64,000 nucleotides of DNA, from the NCBI GenBank assembly GCA_963922205.1, contig CAWUHX010000291.1, positions 248,001 to 312,000 on the forward strand. The letters run 5' to 3'. The position numbers and the translations under genes were made by a program. The stretch is from Romanomermis culicivorax. Its lineage: Eukaryota > Nematoda > Enoplea > Mermithida > Mermithidae. A model generated the notes under the pieces. That model saw only the letters and a program-made list of their open reading frames with translations, was not told the DNA's origin and did no database searches. Positions 32,287 to 43,717 of this stretch are shown in pieces (the stretch's first letter is position 1; each line of letters opens with the position of its first letter).

Positions 32287-35200
32287 TTCTTGCAGATATC
32301 TTCTGAATAATAATTTTAATGAAATTATATTTTTTGTTATATTCTGTTTCTCTCTTGCTTGTGAATAAGTGAAGCAAGCACTATTTCGTTTTTTCTCTTG
32401 TCTTTCGGCTAAACCATGGATCATACAGGACAATTGAAATTGGTGGGCCTATGTACACGACTTACTCCACGATTATGAAATGATGATAGATGCACCTATA
32501 CCAAAGTTCAACTCAGAAAAACTACGAATCTTATAAGTGTAGTAATGAAAGAGAATTTCTCGTCGGGAAGCGGCAAACTGAACAGCTGAGAATTTCTTTT
32601 AATACTATGGCTGGTCATTTCTTGGGTAAGCACTCAGGCGCCGACACGCTTTATCCGAGTCAAAAATGGGCAGGCATGATGTGTTTTCAATGGTTTCGGC
32701 ATCCGTTTTCATAAAAAAAATCATCGTTTTCTCTAAAGTAATTTCACTATACGCTGAACTCAGGTCCGATCAACTTTTTTTCAGCCGAAGTTCTACAGTA
32801 ATAATTTAGTGGAGACGAAATAGACAGGAGGGTCCAGATTCCCTCTCCGAAAAAAATTTGAATCCGAATTTCCTGTGTTCCCAGCAGACTGGTTCACAGA
32901 AAACTATAGTCTGTCTCTCTTGTAAGTGCTTGTAAATAATAAAAAAGGAAAGCAGGTACCATCCTGTATATTACGCTTTTCTGTAACGATTTGTCACATA
33001 CTTTGGACTGAAAATTTACGCCTACTCAACTATCCGTTGCCACTTTTTGAGTAAAAAATCATACAGTAAAACCTTTGTTTGAACGACTCTTTGGTTATTT
33101 TTCAATCTGCAAGCATTTTATCTATACGTTTTAAAGTAATTTGCGTCAATTTTAGTTTGAAAAAACGATCTATCCTAATCCTGCACCCTTTTGTCAAGTA
33201 TAACACTTGGCCAAGTTGACCTTTGATCAGGGAAAAGAAGTGTGTCGATATGATCTTGCATGCTTTACGCAATAAATTTTGAGGCTTGACAAGATTATTG
33301 GAGAAGAAAGAAACTACATGCTATAGGGTTGTCTGTTGGCCCAGATTTTTTTTAATTGACTAGTGTTTGTTTATCTGTCCTCACTTTCAATTTCAAAATA
33401 AGTGGCCTATTACGGGCGCTAAACCTTCATCCCACATTATCGAGGAATCTACTTTTCCCACTTTTCCCACTCGTTTCGAATTATTATGACACAATGCACG
33501 AGAGGATATAGTTTTGTTTTGATGATAAGCCGAAATGAAACTTTACCTCAAAAAGGGCGTGTGATGTTGTTATCGACTCTGGGGGCGAATCCGACATTCC
33601 GACATTCATTTTGTATGAACGTGTAAAATCGATGCGCTACAATAAATTAAAAGTCAGAAGTTTACGATTTTTTTTGTAATTTTTGTGGATTTTCTTTCAG
33701 TATATAATTACTGTTGTGCGAATACGATAAGTGTTGTCATTAGTAGTCAGATAGCAACAGGTTACATCAAATTCACCGGCCCAGTTTTCAGTGTTGGCTT
33801 CGAATGGATCACTAAAGTTAACTTTCTTAGCGGAAAAATGATAATTTTTCAGAAGAGGGCTACGCCAGCATGTCAATCCTGCGAAGCAACAAAAAAACAA
33901 CAGATTCCTACAGTATATACTCCAACTAAGACAGCGCATCATGTCAAAACATGACGACAAATGGATATATGAGGTATTCAAAAATTGAATGAACTGTAGT
34001 TATTACAGGGTTTCTCATGAAAAAATTGTACTCTTTTCGGCATTTATATCCAAATTGTACAGCCAGAAACGGCATTGGAGTACGGTAGTAAGCTTTAAGA
34101 AAGCTAAGATGATAAAGTGGAGCGATAACCAACATAGAATGAACAGTCTTGAAATAGGGTGCCTCTAATTGAAAACAAGCAAGATTTCGATGAGGTGGTC
34201 TATATAAATCACAGAAGACACCCGAAAGTACACACCATTCAGTTTCTTTCGCTGAAGACAGCTATGTCAATAATTTTGATGCACGAAGCTTATCATTTGT
34301 TTTGCTTCATCGATGTAATGTTCCAGAATCTCTAGAAAAAAATATGACTTCTGACTGCATTTCTTACTTTCGCTATAACTAGGCGAATATTTGACGGTTT
34401 TCCAAAATTTTTTGTACGACGCACACTAACTTGATGCCCTTTCTTTTACACGATTAAGTTCTACTGGTTGTTGCCTGTTGCTTGTGCAGTAATTGATCAG
34501 GTCAAAAGATTGAGAATTTTGGCGTTAAACCTCAAATTTTTTCTGGTCGTAAGCTTATCATCTTCAGGGCAGTTATTTCTCATCCTGGTGCCCAAACTTT
34601 GTTATGCAATAACGTGTACACTGCCGCAGAGTGAATTGAGGGCATTATCTGATCATTGAGATATAGAGAATAATGTGGCGCAAATCGGATTTCAGTCAGA
34701 AATCGTTGGCCCGTATGCATAAAGGCCGCTAAATTTAACACTTGTTAAATCCTTAACACGTGCTCGTGTAAGTTGTCATGAACAAGGTTTCTCGAAATTT
34801 CGGTTAAATTTTTATCCATCATGGACAACTTTTCCGATCCAAGTTCCACTTGCCGGACTACGAACTCGTAATTACATAGAACTGGCCAGAATCCCGATTC
34901 TCCCAAACCTCTGATTGAAGCCAACCTTACCAGGTTTGGCCACATGGGAATACCGGGACGGGTCGGATTATTGTTGCATCTGTGATGGTTTTCAGGATAG
35001 ACCATCTTAAATCACGATTTTTCTTCTTTTGTTATTGAAAATCATGAATGAATGAATTAAATGAATCATATGAATGATGAATGAAAAATATTCATGAGTG
35101 TTGTTACATTAAACTAAGAAACTACAAAACAGGATTAAATTACGAGATTACGGAGTAAATAATATCGAAAGAAAAAAAGGTAATTTTTAATCGATAACGT

Positions 35201-38200
35201 CGGAAGAAAATGGGTCGAAACATTTAGAAAAACGCTGTAGTAAAAGAGTGCAAAGGTTAAGCGCGAGGTAGCATAGTCCACATATGCCCAATGAGCCTCG
35301 ACGCACAGGTTCAACCTGTATATACGACACCTTTTTTTCTGGCGAACACATCGAAAAGAAAAAAGTTTGTCCTGCGAAGCTGGCTTATTGTCCACTCACC
35401 ATACATACACGCCGAGAAGGTTTGGAGGGTTTGACCGCCAAAAGATTTTGATTGACCATTCAGAAGATTCTTGATGACCCTCAGCAGATTATACTCCCCA
35501 GAAGTTATCGAGAAGATGATGCAGGAAAGTCAGCAAGAGAGTAGAGAAAATCGTCAAAAGGATGAAAGTAGTTTAATTCAACGATTATTCTGAACAAAGC
35601 CTTGATTCAAGGGAAGTATGAAAACTGTAAAAAGTGCTGGCCAAGCAAATAATTTCACGTATTTGACCAATATATGTTGAAGAATATGTTGTATACTAGG
35701 CTTCTTTGATGTTAGAAGATATTTCCTATTCGTTACCAAAAAAATTTTAGATCCCACCCCTGTCTTGCTAAGCAGAATGTCTTTGCTGAGCATGTATTCT
35801 GCTCCCCGATTTCTACGGATTATTTTGCCTTTACGAGTCTCTTTCGAAATTCAATAGACTACTATGCTTAAATGCACCTAGATGATGTATAAGTCTGGCG
35901 AATATTCATTATAGACACTAATCGGTCAAAACTGTGACACAACGTCACCCGTAGTGACTGGGGATCATTTGGATCATTCGGGTGATCACGTCATCAAGAA
36001 AACGTTGCTACGACAATTTTTATTGATAGAACGGTCATTTTACCGATCACTGGTCAACCGGATGATCTTGATCTCACAAAGAGTTCGGTGAACATTAATA
36101 GAAATTTTTGGTGGAATCGTCATCTGCGTGACCAGTAATGTAACTTGGTTCACACGGATAATCTTACATCTTTTTACAGTTAATATGTATTGTAGAAATG
36201 ACATTGGCAGCATAGTCCATCGATTGTGTCCGAACCTGGTGTCCGTCCTAACTTGGCGTCTAAGCTGGCGTCCGTCCCAGCTTGACGCTTGTCGTAACTT
36301 GACTTATTATTCGGATTTAAATTGAGTCATGTGCTTAATCAAATTCACTTTTTATTGATCATTGAAAAGTATGCATTTGCGAGTAATTCACATATATCAT
36401 TACAGTTGTAGGAGTTATTCAATGTGCGCAAATTTTACTCATCGTGCAGCGCGCTAGCACATTATGTTTGTACGAAAAAATGAGTTCGTTTTCTCGAACT
36501 CAAAATTCTCAGGAACGGTAAGGATTTGACAACTAAAAAACCATTAGATAGATAATTGAATACACTTCCATAATATGGTTTGAACTATCCAAACTTACGT
36601 TTACATCTCAAGTTATTCGCTTCACACTACAGAAAAAAATCAAAAAGTGTGATCTCATTTTACACAACAGCTCTTCAAAAGTACTTAATTTACCTTTCTT
36701 TGAACATAATAACCCAATATTTGCGTTGAACAGGGTGTCTCAAAATTTCGAGTGATTTCAAAAATACACTTTTTCCGCATGTAGCTCTATCAATATTGGT
36801 CTCAAAAAAGTCTAATCTAGCTTAAAATGTAGATCTCGATGAAATCTTTAATCTGGCAGGCACATGTCGAGAGAAAATTGTAAACTACGTTATCGCCGTC
36901 GAGTCATATGTCAGAAACTTCGTGATTTTTAGCTGTATGTCGGACTTTACATCTCAATTAATTTCGGACATTCTTTGTCAAATAAAACACTACATGAAAG
37001 AAAAATGAAAGTTTATCAGCTTCATGAATTTTCACTGCTTTAGCTTTAGTCGTTCGTGAGAGACCTAATTCGAAAGACAAAAAAAATGATAATTTTTCAG
37101 CGTCAAAATTTCGAGGAAAGTCCGATAGTTAACGAACGTTTGCCAAGCAGAAAGGAGAAATCATTAGATTTCTCCTAAAAAGTTACATCAGAATCTGAAG
37201 CTCAATTGTTATTTTGTTGAAATTTACGTTATCGCCAACATGTTTATTGACAAATTTTGACCATAATCTTTTTTTCTGAAAAAAATTTTTTTCGTGGAAT
37301 ATGTTGCATAAGTTTGCCAATATTGAACATAAAAGTTTAAAACTTGTTTTATTGAATCCAGCGTTTAATTTTCTATTTGCTAATGGGAAATATAATAATT
37401 AACCTTTTTTGGTAGTCAGTTATTCAAATTTGAAGTTAAGGATGTGGTGTGCCGAGCCTTTGTGGTATGGTTTCTTTCGAATGCGAATATTTTACGAACA
37501 AGGCGATAATTAAAAATCTACTCCGTTACAGCACTCAAAAATTGGATGGGCTTTCCGCCGATGTATAGTAATTCTTTGGATCTAGAATACTCATTTAGTA
37601 ATCCTTAAAATGCGTCCAAGTTTCGAAAATTTTTGAAAATTTTTCGATTTTTTGACTTTTCTTCCAAGTTCTATAATGTTGACCTGATCAGACTATGTAA
37701 GTGTTTGATATCAATGGAAAGCGCTTCTGAAACTCCATATGATGGTGCAACATTTTTTGTTCTTCGATTCGTGCATCACGAGAAACGCCATCACGATTGC
37801 CGAATTTCTTCATCAAGCGCCACACACCTTATTTGTGGTGTTTGGTTGACTTGGCGCATTTATCGATTGGTGGTGTGGTGGTATTGCGTAGAGCCAATGT
37901 TGAAGTGTACAACAAATCGAATCTGTCAGTGCGCAGAGTTTTTTCGAATTTAATTGCAAGAATTTTTTAATAATTTCATAATCAACCTATAAATTTGTCT
38001 AATAAGGATTGCAATTTTTAAATTAATTTCCTATGAAATGTGAGTATTTCAAAATCGTGTACTGCATAAGCAAGCAAAAGAGAGGTAAAACATTTTCTGC
38101 CATTGGCACTAATGTCAGAGAAATTTTTGTTCTGTATTGTTGTTGCTTTTTTGTTTAGAAATGCGTTTAGAAAACTGATTTATGTACTACAAAGAGCCTG

Positions 38201-38389
38201 GGCCTTATTTTAGAAATAAACCAGCGGTGAGGTTCGCCCACCGGGAAGCTTCCTTTCTCAATGAAAAACTTTTTGGCTCCTTGCGACTGAGCAATGCATA
38301 GCTGCAAAATTGAAAGCTTGATTAAATACTGTATAATGGAAGGAAGAATATCGTAGAAAAGCTCAAATTTTAGTGCTTTTTCGAGAAAA
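32287..38389. other. Intergenic DNA downstream of TBC1D30, no gene supported
   Basis: No canonical AATAAA follows the stop closely; GAATAATAAT at 32304-32316 is the nearest AT-rich candidate. One dispersed-repeat copy lies at 32902-33120. A GAATGAAT-like low-complexity run lies at 35038-35095 and a degenerate TGGCGTCCGTCC repeat at 36230-36300. Short frames such as 33685-33954, 34745-35005 and 37633-37953 show no family resemblance or splice support. Confidence 0.45.
32902..33120 (+). repeat. Copy of the dispersed 190-bp repeat
   Basis: It opens with ACTATAGTCTGTCTCTCTTG, contains GGACTGAAAATTTACGCCTACT, and closes with TACAGTAAAACCTTTGTTTGAACGAC. It is aligned by eye with the copies at 26704-26895 and 49885-50075. 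Confidence 0.6.
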
Positions 38390-38540
38390 GCACTAAAATG
38401 GGGATTGCCACTGCATGCAAACAGCATATTACGCATATTATGTTTGTGGTGAGGTCGTGATCATTCACTTAAAAGAGTGATCTCAATTTCTGATACACTC
38501 CAAACATAAACCGCCCCTGAAAGACATATCGTCGGTAAAC
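38390..38540 (-). repeat. Paralogue of the LTR-element insertion site (empty site)
   Basis: Read on the - strand, it contains CTTTCAGGGGCGGTTTATG, GTATCAGAAATTGAGATC and CACCACAAACATAATAT. The same order is found split at 39310-39351 and 48605-48700 by the retroelement. It therefore shows the target before insertion. Confidence 0.75.
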
Positions 38541-39069
38541 TGTCGCATTAGACATATTTCAAATCTGAGTAGTGTATTCTTGCATTTTCATTCAATAAAT
38601 TTGGTATTGCGAAATATTAATTACATACTTAGTAAAAGAATTAGATATTGACTATTCAATGAATCTTTCCTTCATGACAACCACTCTTCTAATGATTTAA
38701 AAGGCATAGAAATCGATTTCTTGATCTCCAGTAAGGCTGCATTTGTCAAAACTCCAACCGCTGCATCGATCATTCCAAATTGAATGGAGTATAGAAGTTC
38801 ATAATTCTAACTAAAACGTAAGATGCTGTTCAGAATCCAAACTTCAATTTAGTAATGAAAATTATGAATGATTATGCATTTATCATCAAATTTGTTTATT
38901 GTAATGTACATCCCAATCTACCACATTATATGGAACTTCCTCCTTTTTCACTCAAAAAACTGTAATTTATTTACAAGCAGAAAATTGTACGAATATGTAT
39001 GAAATAGCTAGCTACAGTCTGTTTTTTATAAAATGCTTCCAAATAGAAAAGTGGCACAAATCAGTGCAG

Positions 39070-39265
39070 TCATCAAAGTCGTCTACATAGAGCTCTTATC
39101 GTGAAAGTTTTCACTCGGAAAATTGCTAAAAGTGAGGTCAGTATGCTCACAAATTTCCAGTCTTATACGATGTGTTGTTTATCAGAAAATCGTGAAAATT
39201 TGAAATACTACTTGCTTTCCCCTTTCATTATTAAGAAGCATTTCAAGAAAAACAGACTATAATTT
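39070..39265 (-). repeat. Copy of the dispersed 190-bp repeat, inverted
   Basis: On the - strand it starts ATTATAGTCTGTTTTTCTTG and ends near AGAGCTCTATGTAGACGAC. An additional partial start lies at 39013-39050 on the + strand. Confidence 0.65.
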
Positions 39266-39347
39266 CATTGCAAGCATTTTGAGGAACACGAACTAAATGA
39301 CGCACCTTCAGTCTTTCAGGGCCGGTTTATGCTTGCAGTGGATCATA

Positions 39348-39351
39348 AATT
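39348..39351. repeat. Left target-site duplication of the LTR element
   Basis: AATT directly precedes the 5' LTR and recurs at 48605-48608. Confidence 0.8.
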
Positions 39352-40248
39352 TGTAACGTACCTGCTAAAGCAGTACTGTAAATATATAACATACTGTATG
39401 TGATAGTAATTATTAAATATTATTCATTTTCCTATTTTATCGTCTGAAGGGTGTCTGGGATTCACACCCAAACATTCCTATAAAATTACGTGAAGTACTT
39501 TATTTTGATCCGTTCACACCCCGGTAGCCCAATTAAGATGCCCTAATTAATTTGCACAAACGGCAGCTGGTCCCCTAGAACCTACACTAAACTACACATT
39601 CCACAGCTACCGTAATCCCCCGTAAAAACCGTAAACAACACCTGCACACAGTAAAATACGTAAAAGCTCCGCCAGACAGTAGTCTCAAGTGTAACGGTAG
39701 CGACGGCCCCACAAAACATGTGTATACAGGGAAACCGATACAGGAAGCATGCACAGAAACACAGAGGTGTGGCTAAGCCCACCGTAGAAAGCAAAGCGAA
39801 GCACGAAAAGCATACAGTACCAGGGAAGCATTAGAAAGGAGTGACTAAGTAAGCATAAAAAGCAAAGCCAGAAGCGATGATTGGTGGAAGAAGATGGACA
39901 GAAGCACGACCTCCCGCGACGCCCAGGGAGTGGCCAAAAACGTCGTATAAAAAGAGAAGCAAAGCGTGATTTTATTAGTTTTTGGGATTATTGAATTCGT
40001 CGTTTTTAAACCGCGCTCGCCCCCGTTTTTATATTTGCACGCAGCCATTTTTTTACGAAAGCATTTAAACTGAGGCCCGTTCGTTATTGAAAATCGAGAC
40101 CGCGTTCATCCTTTGTCGTATCGACGTCTCAAAGCAGCCGTCGACTATTTTTAACCGTATCGCCCCGCGTTACACGCCCGCGCCCCTTTTGTTCGCCGTA
40201 GCAACAGTTTGGTTAAAGTAAAGTACTTCACAAAATCTGGTCGTTACA
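39352..40248 (+). repeat. 5' long terminal repeat
   Basis: It runs from TGTAACG to GTTACA, matching 47708-48604 in length. A TATAAAAA box at 39946-39953 is the likely core promoter. Reverse-strand open frames inside (39582-39794, 39845-40048) recur in both LTRs simply because the LTRs are copies. Confidence 0.95.
39946..39953 (+). promoter_or_regulatory. TATA box of the 5' LTR
   Basis: TATAAAAA about 300 bp before the LTR end is conserved in the 3' LTR (48302-48309) and nearly so in the inverted solo LTR. Confidence 0.6.
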
Positions 40249-40253
40249 TATTT

Positions 40254-40271
40254 TGGTGACCATACCATACC
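40254..40271 (+). other. Candidate primer-binding site
   Basis: TGGTGACCATACC starts 5 bp after the 5' LTR, where a PBS complementary to a tRNA 3' end (TGG first) is expected. I could not identify the matching tRNA. Confidence 0.4.
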
Positions 40272-40413
40272 GTTAACCACTGGAACTCCCTGCCCCCAAT
40301 TAGGTGTACTCTTATCCGGGCATTTAGAAGCATTAGATAATACGGTAGTAATTATTTCCTACAGTAAGACAGTATTCGTAGAAAGCAAACTGGAAATCCC
40401 CTCCAACGAAACA

Positions 40414-42072
40414 TTGAGCGATACATTTGTACGAATACAGCGTGAAGCAAAAATTGAAGCATTCAAGCAGAAATCCCAGCGTAAACCAAGAATGACCTAC
40501 CAAACGAAAGATCATTTAGGAGAAATGGTTAGAGAACAGATAAACAATTTATTTTCAGAACATTTTCGTACCCTACGCACACAATTGAATCAGAATACAG
40601 TAAACCCTACCCTAATAGACGATCTAAGGACAGCAAACATTCGTAATAACATGGCAAATAATTTCTACGCAAAACCTACAGTATTCACGGGCGGCGTGAC
40701 CCAACATTTTGGTGAATGGAATAAAAGATTAGAACAATTCATGGCACTCCAAGGCATGAAAGATACAGACGTACAGTTAAAGTTGGCATGTTTAGAGATT
40801 CATTTAGGAGGAGCCGCGTTAGCAAAATTCAAAAGTTTAGCTAATTCCGAAAACCCTCCCCACACATACGAGCAGTATAAAGTCGCATTACAGGCATTTT
40901 TCCCAAACAATAGAGATAATGAGCTACATCAACAATTTTTATGCGAGAGAAAACAAAAGCGATCAGAAACAGTAACTGAATTCTTGTTTGATCTAGAACA
41001 CCTCACAACCCTCGCCTACCCTAACTTTAACACAGACGCACGAGAAATGATCATAAAACCCCTCTTTGTAGAAGGCATGCAAAACGAAATCAGGGAAGCA
41101 ATTAAGTATAGACGGTTCGCAACTTTAAAAGAAATGTCAGATGAAGCAGCTTACATTGAACAGCAAATCCTTAGAAATGAGTTAAAGTCCAACGCCCTTC
41201 CATTTATACCCCCAAAACCCGAACCCATCTTTTCCCTAACCAAAAATACAGACCAACAGGACCTTTTGCATCAGTTAGAACAACAAGTAAAAGCTTTACA
41301 GTTGCAGATCAAACAAAAACCTCAACCCCCACAACAGAGTAGCTACAACAATTTCAGTAACAATACTTTCAGCAGGAATAATGCTTACAGGAACAATACC
41401 ACCCCTAGGCAACCCACATGCTTCCAGTGTGGACAAATTGGACATGTAGCTCGTAATTGTAAATCAGTAGGCACCCGAAAATCATGTGAAATCTGTTTCC
41501 ATAATAATCACAGTACCCATGATTGTAAAAGCCGATGCATCCACTGCTCCCAAGCAGGACATAGATCTGATAACTGCCTTTCAAAACCCTACTCAAATTT
41601 TCAATGTTTTCTGTGCAAGCAGAGAGGTCATAAAAGCAGGTACTGTTCAAATCAACAGAGTCGTAATATTCAAAATTGCATTGAGTACAGGCAACCCCAA
41701 CCCCTCATGGACATTGATGACCCCGCATTTTACTCAACATTACCCGCCATAACTAATGGCCCTCAGACTACTTTAGGAACAATTATGCCCACTACCCACC
41801 GCCGTAGTGACGAATACGTCCTCGACCTGGACGTACCGGATTGGTGCGCCATGTCACCACCCCCCCACGCCCGAAGCCACAAAAATCGAAAAATCGCCAC
41901 CCACCATACTGGTGGACTACAAAATCCCACGGAAACAGGAAAACAAGTCGCCCATGGCCCCCGACACACCCTCCAAACCCGGCCGCAACTTGTTGTCACT
42001 TTTACACGGCCTCACCCCCGAACCTTACCAATTCCGCCCCCACCAAACACTATTACCAACCCCCACAAGTAA
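40414..42072 (+). CDS. gag: Gag-like structural protein with four CCHC zinc knuckles
   Basis: Gag assembles the particle and binds RNA. The frame is open from the 5' LTR edge; the first ATG lies at 40492, so the start is uncertain. Residues about 80-260 (counting from 40414) form an alpha-helical capsid-like region typical of Ty3/gypsy Gag (the 'retrotrans_gag' type). Then come a Gln/Asn/Pro-rich linker and four C-x2-C-x4-H-x4-C knuckles beginning near residues 336, 358, 375 and 398. Most gypsy Gag proteins have one or two. The C-terminal 90 codons overlap the envelope-like ORF in another frame. Confidence 0.9.
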   Translation: MSDTFVRIQREAKIEAFKQKSQRKPRMTYQTKDHLGEMVREQINNLFSEHFRTLRTQLNQNTVNPTLIDDLRTANIRNNMANNFYAKPTVFTGGVTQHFGEWNKRLEQFMALQGMKDTDVQLKLACLEIHLGGAALAKFKSLANSENPPHTYEQYKVALQAFFPNNRDNELHQQFLCERKQKRSETVTEFLFDLEHLTTLAYPNFNTDAREMIIKPLFVEGMQNEIREAIKYRRFATLKEMSDEAAYIEQQILRNELKSNALPFIPPKPEPIFSLTKNTDQQDLLHQLEQQVKALQLQIKQKPQPPQQSSYNNFSNNTFSRNNAYRNNTTPRQPTCFQCGQIGHVARNCKSVGTRKSCEICFHNNHSTHDCKSRCIHCSQAGHRSDNCLSKPYSNFQCFLCKQRGHKSRYCSNQQSRNIQNCIEYRQPQPLMDIDDPAFYSTLPAITNGPQTTLGTIMPTTHRRSDEYVLDLDVPDWCAMSPPPHARSHKNRKIATHHTGGLQNPTETGKQVAHGPRHTLQTRPQLVVTFTRPHPRTLPIPPPPNTITNPHK

Positions 42073-43693
42073 GCAAATCCAGACCCCATCCCATGACTCA
42101 ACTTCTAAAGTTTTACAGACCGTTCAGATTGCAAACCCGCCACCCCCTCAGCCCAAAACCGAACAACACCAAAAGCTGCCACACCAAACCGGCCAGAACG
42201 AAAACACACAGTGCCCCGCCGCCTCCACTAAAACACTATATTGGCCGATGTTTTGTATTTTTCTTTGTATAATAATCCCCACATCATGTAGTGCCCAATT
42301 TCAGATGTGTGGAACTTCATTGAGCGGTCACTCAGTCAGCATACCAAAACTTGTATCATGCATGCCCCCTTCCATAGTAGACAAACTGGTACAGACATTC
42401 CGAAAAATCTATATCCCCTCCACTAAACCTCACATAACAGACGCATACAAATGCAGTGTTCGCAAACGGAAAATTTGTACTAATACAGGATTTTTTGGCT
42501 CAAAAGGTATTGTCTTTGACCAAACCGAAATGCAAAATCTAACCCCACATGTTTGTAAGGCAATCGTTATAGACAAAGAACACAATGGTCAAAAATTATA
42601 CGAAACTCAACCAGGATTTTGGTCAACAAATAACTCCCTAAGCCTAGAATACACATGGTGTTGTACAGACCACTGTACCTCGGTCACTAACGTCATCATA
42701 GAAATAGGACAAATAGCATCTTGGAATGGAAAATCTATGACAGGTACATTGGGTGACCTAGGGTCATGCAAACTGACATCAGGTCATTGTGTCACAACCG
42801 ACGGATCTATTATCTGGAATGAAACAGCATTCGAAAACTTATGCCCCTTTGAATACAAAAATACACATCCCATCAAACTCACGCAAACCCACATGATAAT
42901 AGAAGAGCTACAAGGTGCATTCTCGTTTAAAAATACACTCTTTTCGAACCCCAACTGCCCAGAAATCCAAGACAGCATTCTAACCGAACAAGGCATTGTT
43001 GTACAATTAGACAAAAGCACCCCACATTGTAATGCATTTTTAACCCCAAAAACCAACGAAACTCATACTACACTCTACGATTTTGATGATTTTGAACCCA
43101 TTAACGCGAAACTAAATTATCTAGCAGACAAAATCCAGGAATTCGAAATTCAAAATTTCAAAAACGTATATAGTGAATTATGCAGACAGGCACAGCATCA
43201 CCTTGATCTCGTATGGCAAATTTTGCGCCTTGATGCAACCCTTGGGGCGCGTGCATTCCTACAGCGAACCGACATCGTAGCAGAATTCACAGGAGAAGCC
43301 CTCACAGTCTGGCCCTGCAAGCAGGTAAATGCATCTAAAGTCTTTTACAACCATAAAATCAACCAAACATGCTACAAACTTTTGCCCATTCTGGTAGGAA
43401 CTGAACTCATGTTTTCGAATCCAGGAGGCAACGATTTGACCCCTTTCTCACAAACCGTTGACTGCCATCATATGCACGTAGCCCTCTACAAACAGAATAA
43501 TACATGGGTCAGTGAAACAGGATCCCCGCATGTCACAAATTTACCTTTAGAAATCGTCTGGAACCAAAATTTCTCCCTTTTCCATTTTAATACACCCACA
43601 ATTTTTCATGATAAACTCGCAACAATTTCGACAAACTTACTCTTTTTGAAACAATACATTTACAAAACTCACACACTTGAAAATGTTGTTTAG
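41807..43693 (+). CDS. Envelope-like glycoprotein ORF between gag and pol
   Basis: This frame (+1 relative to gag) is open from 41777. Its first ATG is 41954, so expression may need frameshifting, splicing or internal initiation. About 145 codons in, a hydrophobic stretch (WPMFCIFLCIIIPTSCSA) looks like an internal signal peptide. After it come about 460 residues with many paired cysteines (such as WCCTDHC and GSCKLTSGHC) and at least five N-x-S/T sites. These are features of a secreted viral fusion glycoprotein ectodomain. No membrane anchor occurs before the TAG at 43691-43693. The next ORF, in the same frame, starts with one. The spacing of cysteines recalls glycoproteins of negative-strand RNA viruses, but I cannot assign a family. 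Confidence 0.75.
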   Translation: MTNTSSTWTYRIGAPCHHPPTPEATKIEKSPPTILVDYKIPRKQENKSPMAPDTPSKPGRNLLSLLHGLTPEPYQFRPHQTLLPTPTSKQIQTPSHDSTSKVLQTVQIANPPPPQPKTEQHQKLPHQTGQNENTQCPAASTKTLYWPMFCIFLCIIIPTSCSAQFQMCGTSLSGHSVSIPKLVSCMPPSIVDKLVQTFRKIYIPSTKPHITDAYKCSVRKRKICTNTGFFGSKGIVFDQTEMQNLTPHVCKAIVIDKEHNGQKLYETQPGFWSTNNSLSLEYTWCCTDHCTSVTNVIIEIGQIASWNGKSMTGTLGDLGSCKLTSGHCVTTDGSIIWNETAFENLCPFEYKNTHPIKLTQTHMIIEELQGAFSFKNTLFSNPNCPEIQDSILTEQGIVVQLDKSTPHCNAFLTPKTNETHTTLYDFDDFEPINAKLNYLADKIQEFEIQNFKNVYSELCRQAQHHLDLVWQILRLDATLGARAFLQRTDIVAEFTGEALTVWPCKQVNASKVFYNHKINQTCYKLLPILVGTELMFSNPGGNDLTPFSQTVDCHHMHVALYKQNNTWVSETGSPHVTNLPLEIVWNQNFSLFHFNTPTIFHDKLATISTNLLFLKQYIYKTHTLENVV

Positions 43694-43717
43694 AAACTCG
43701 TCAATTACACCGCCCAA

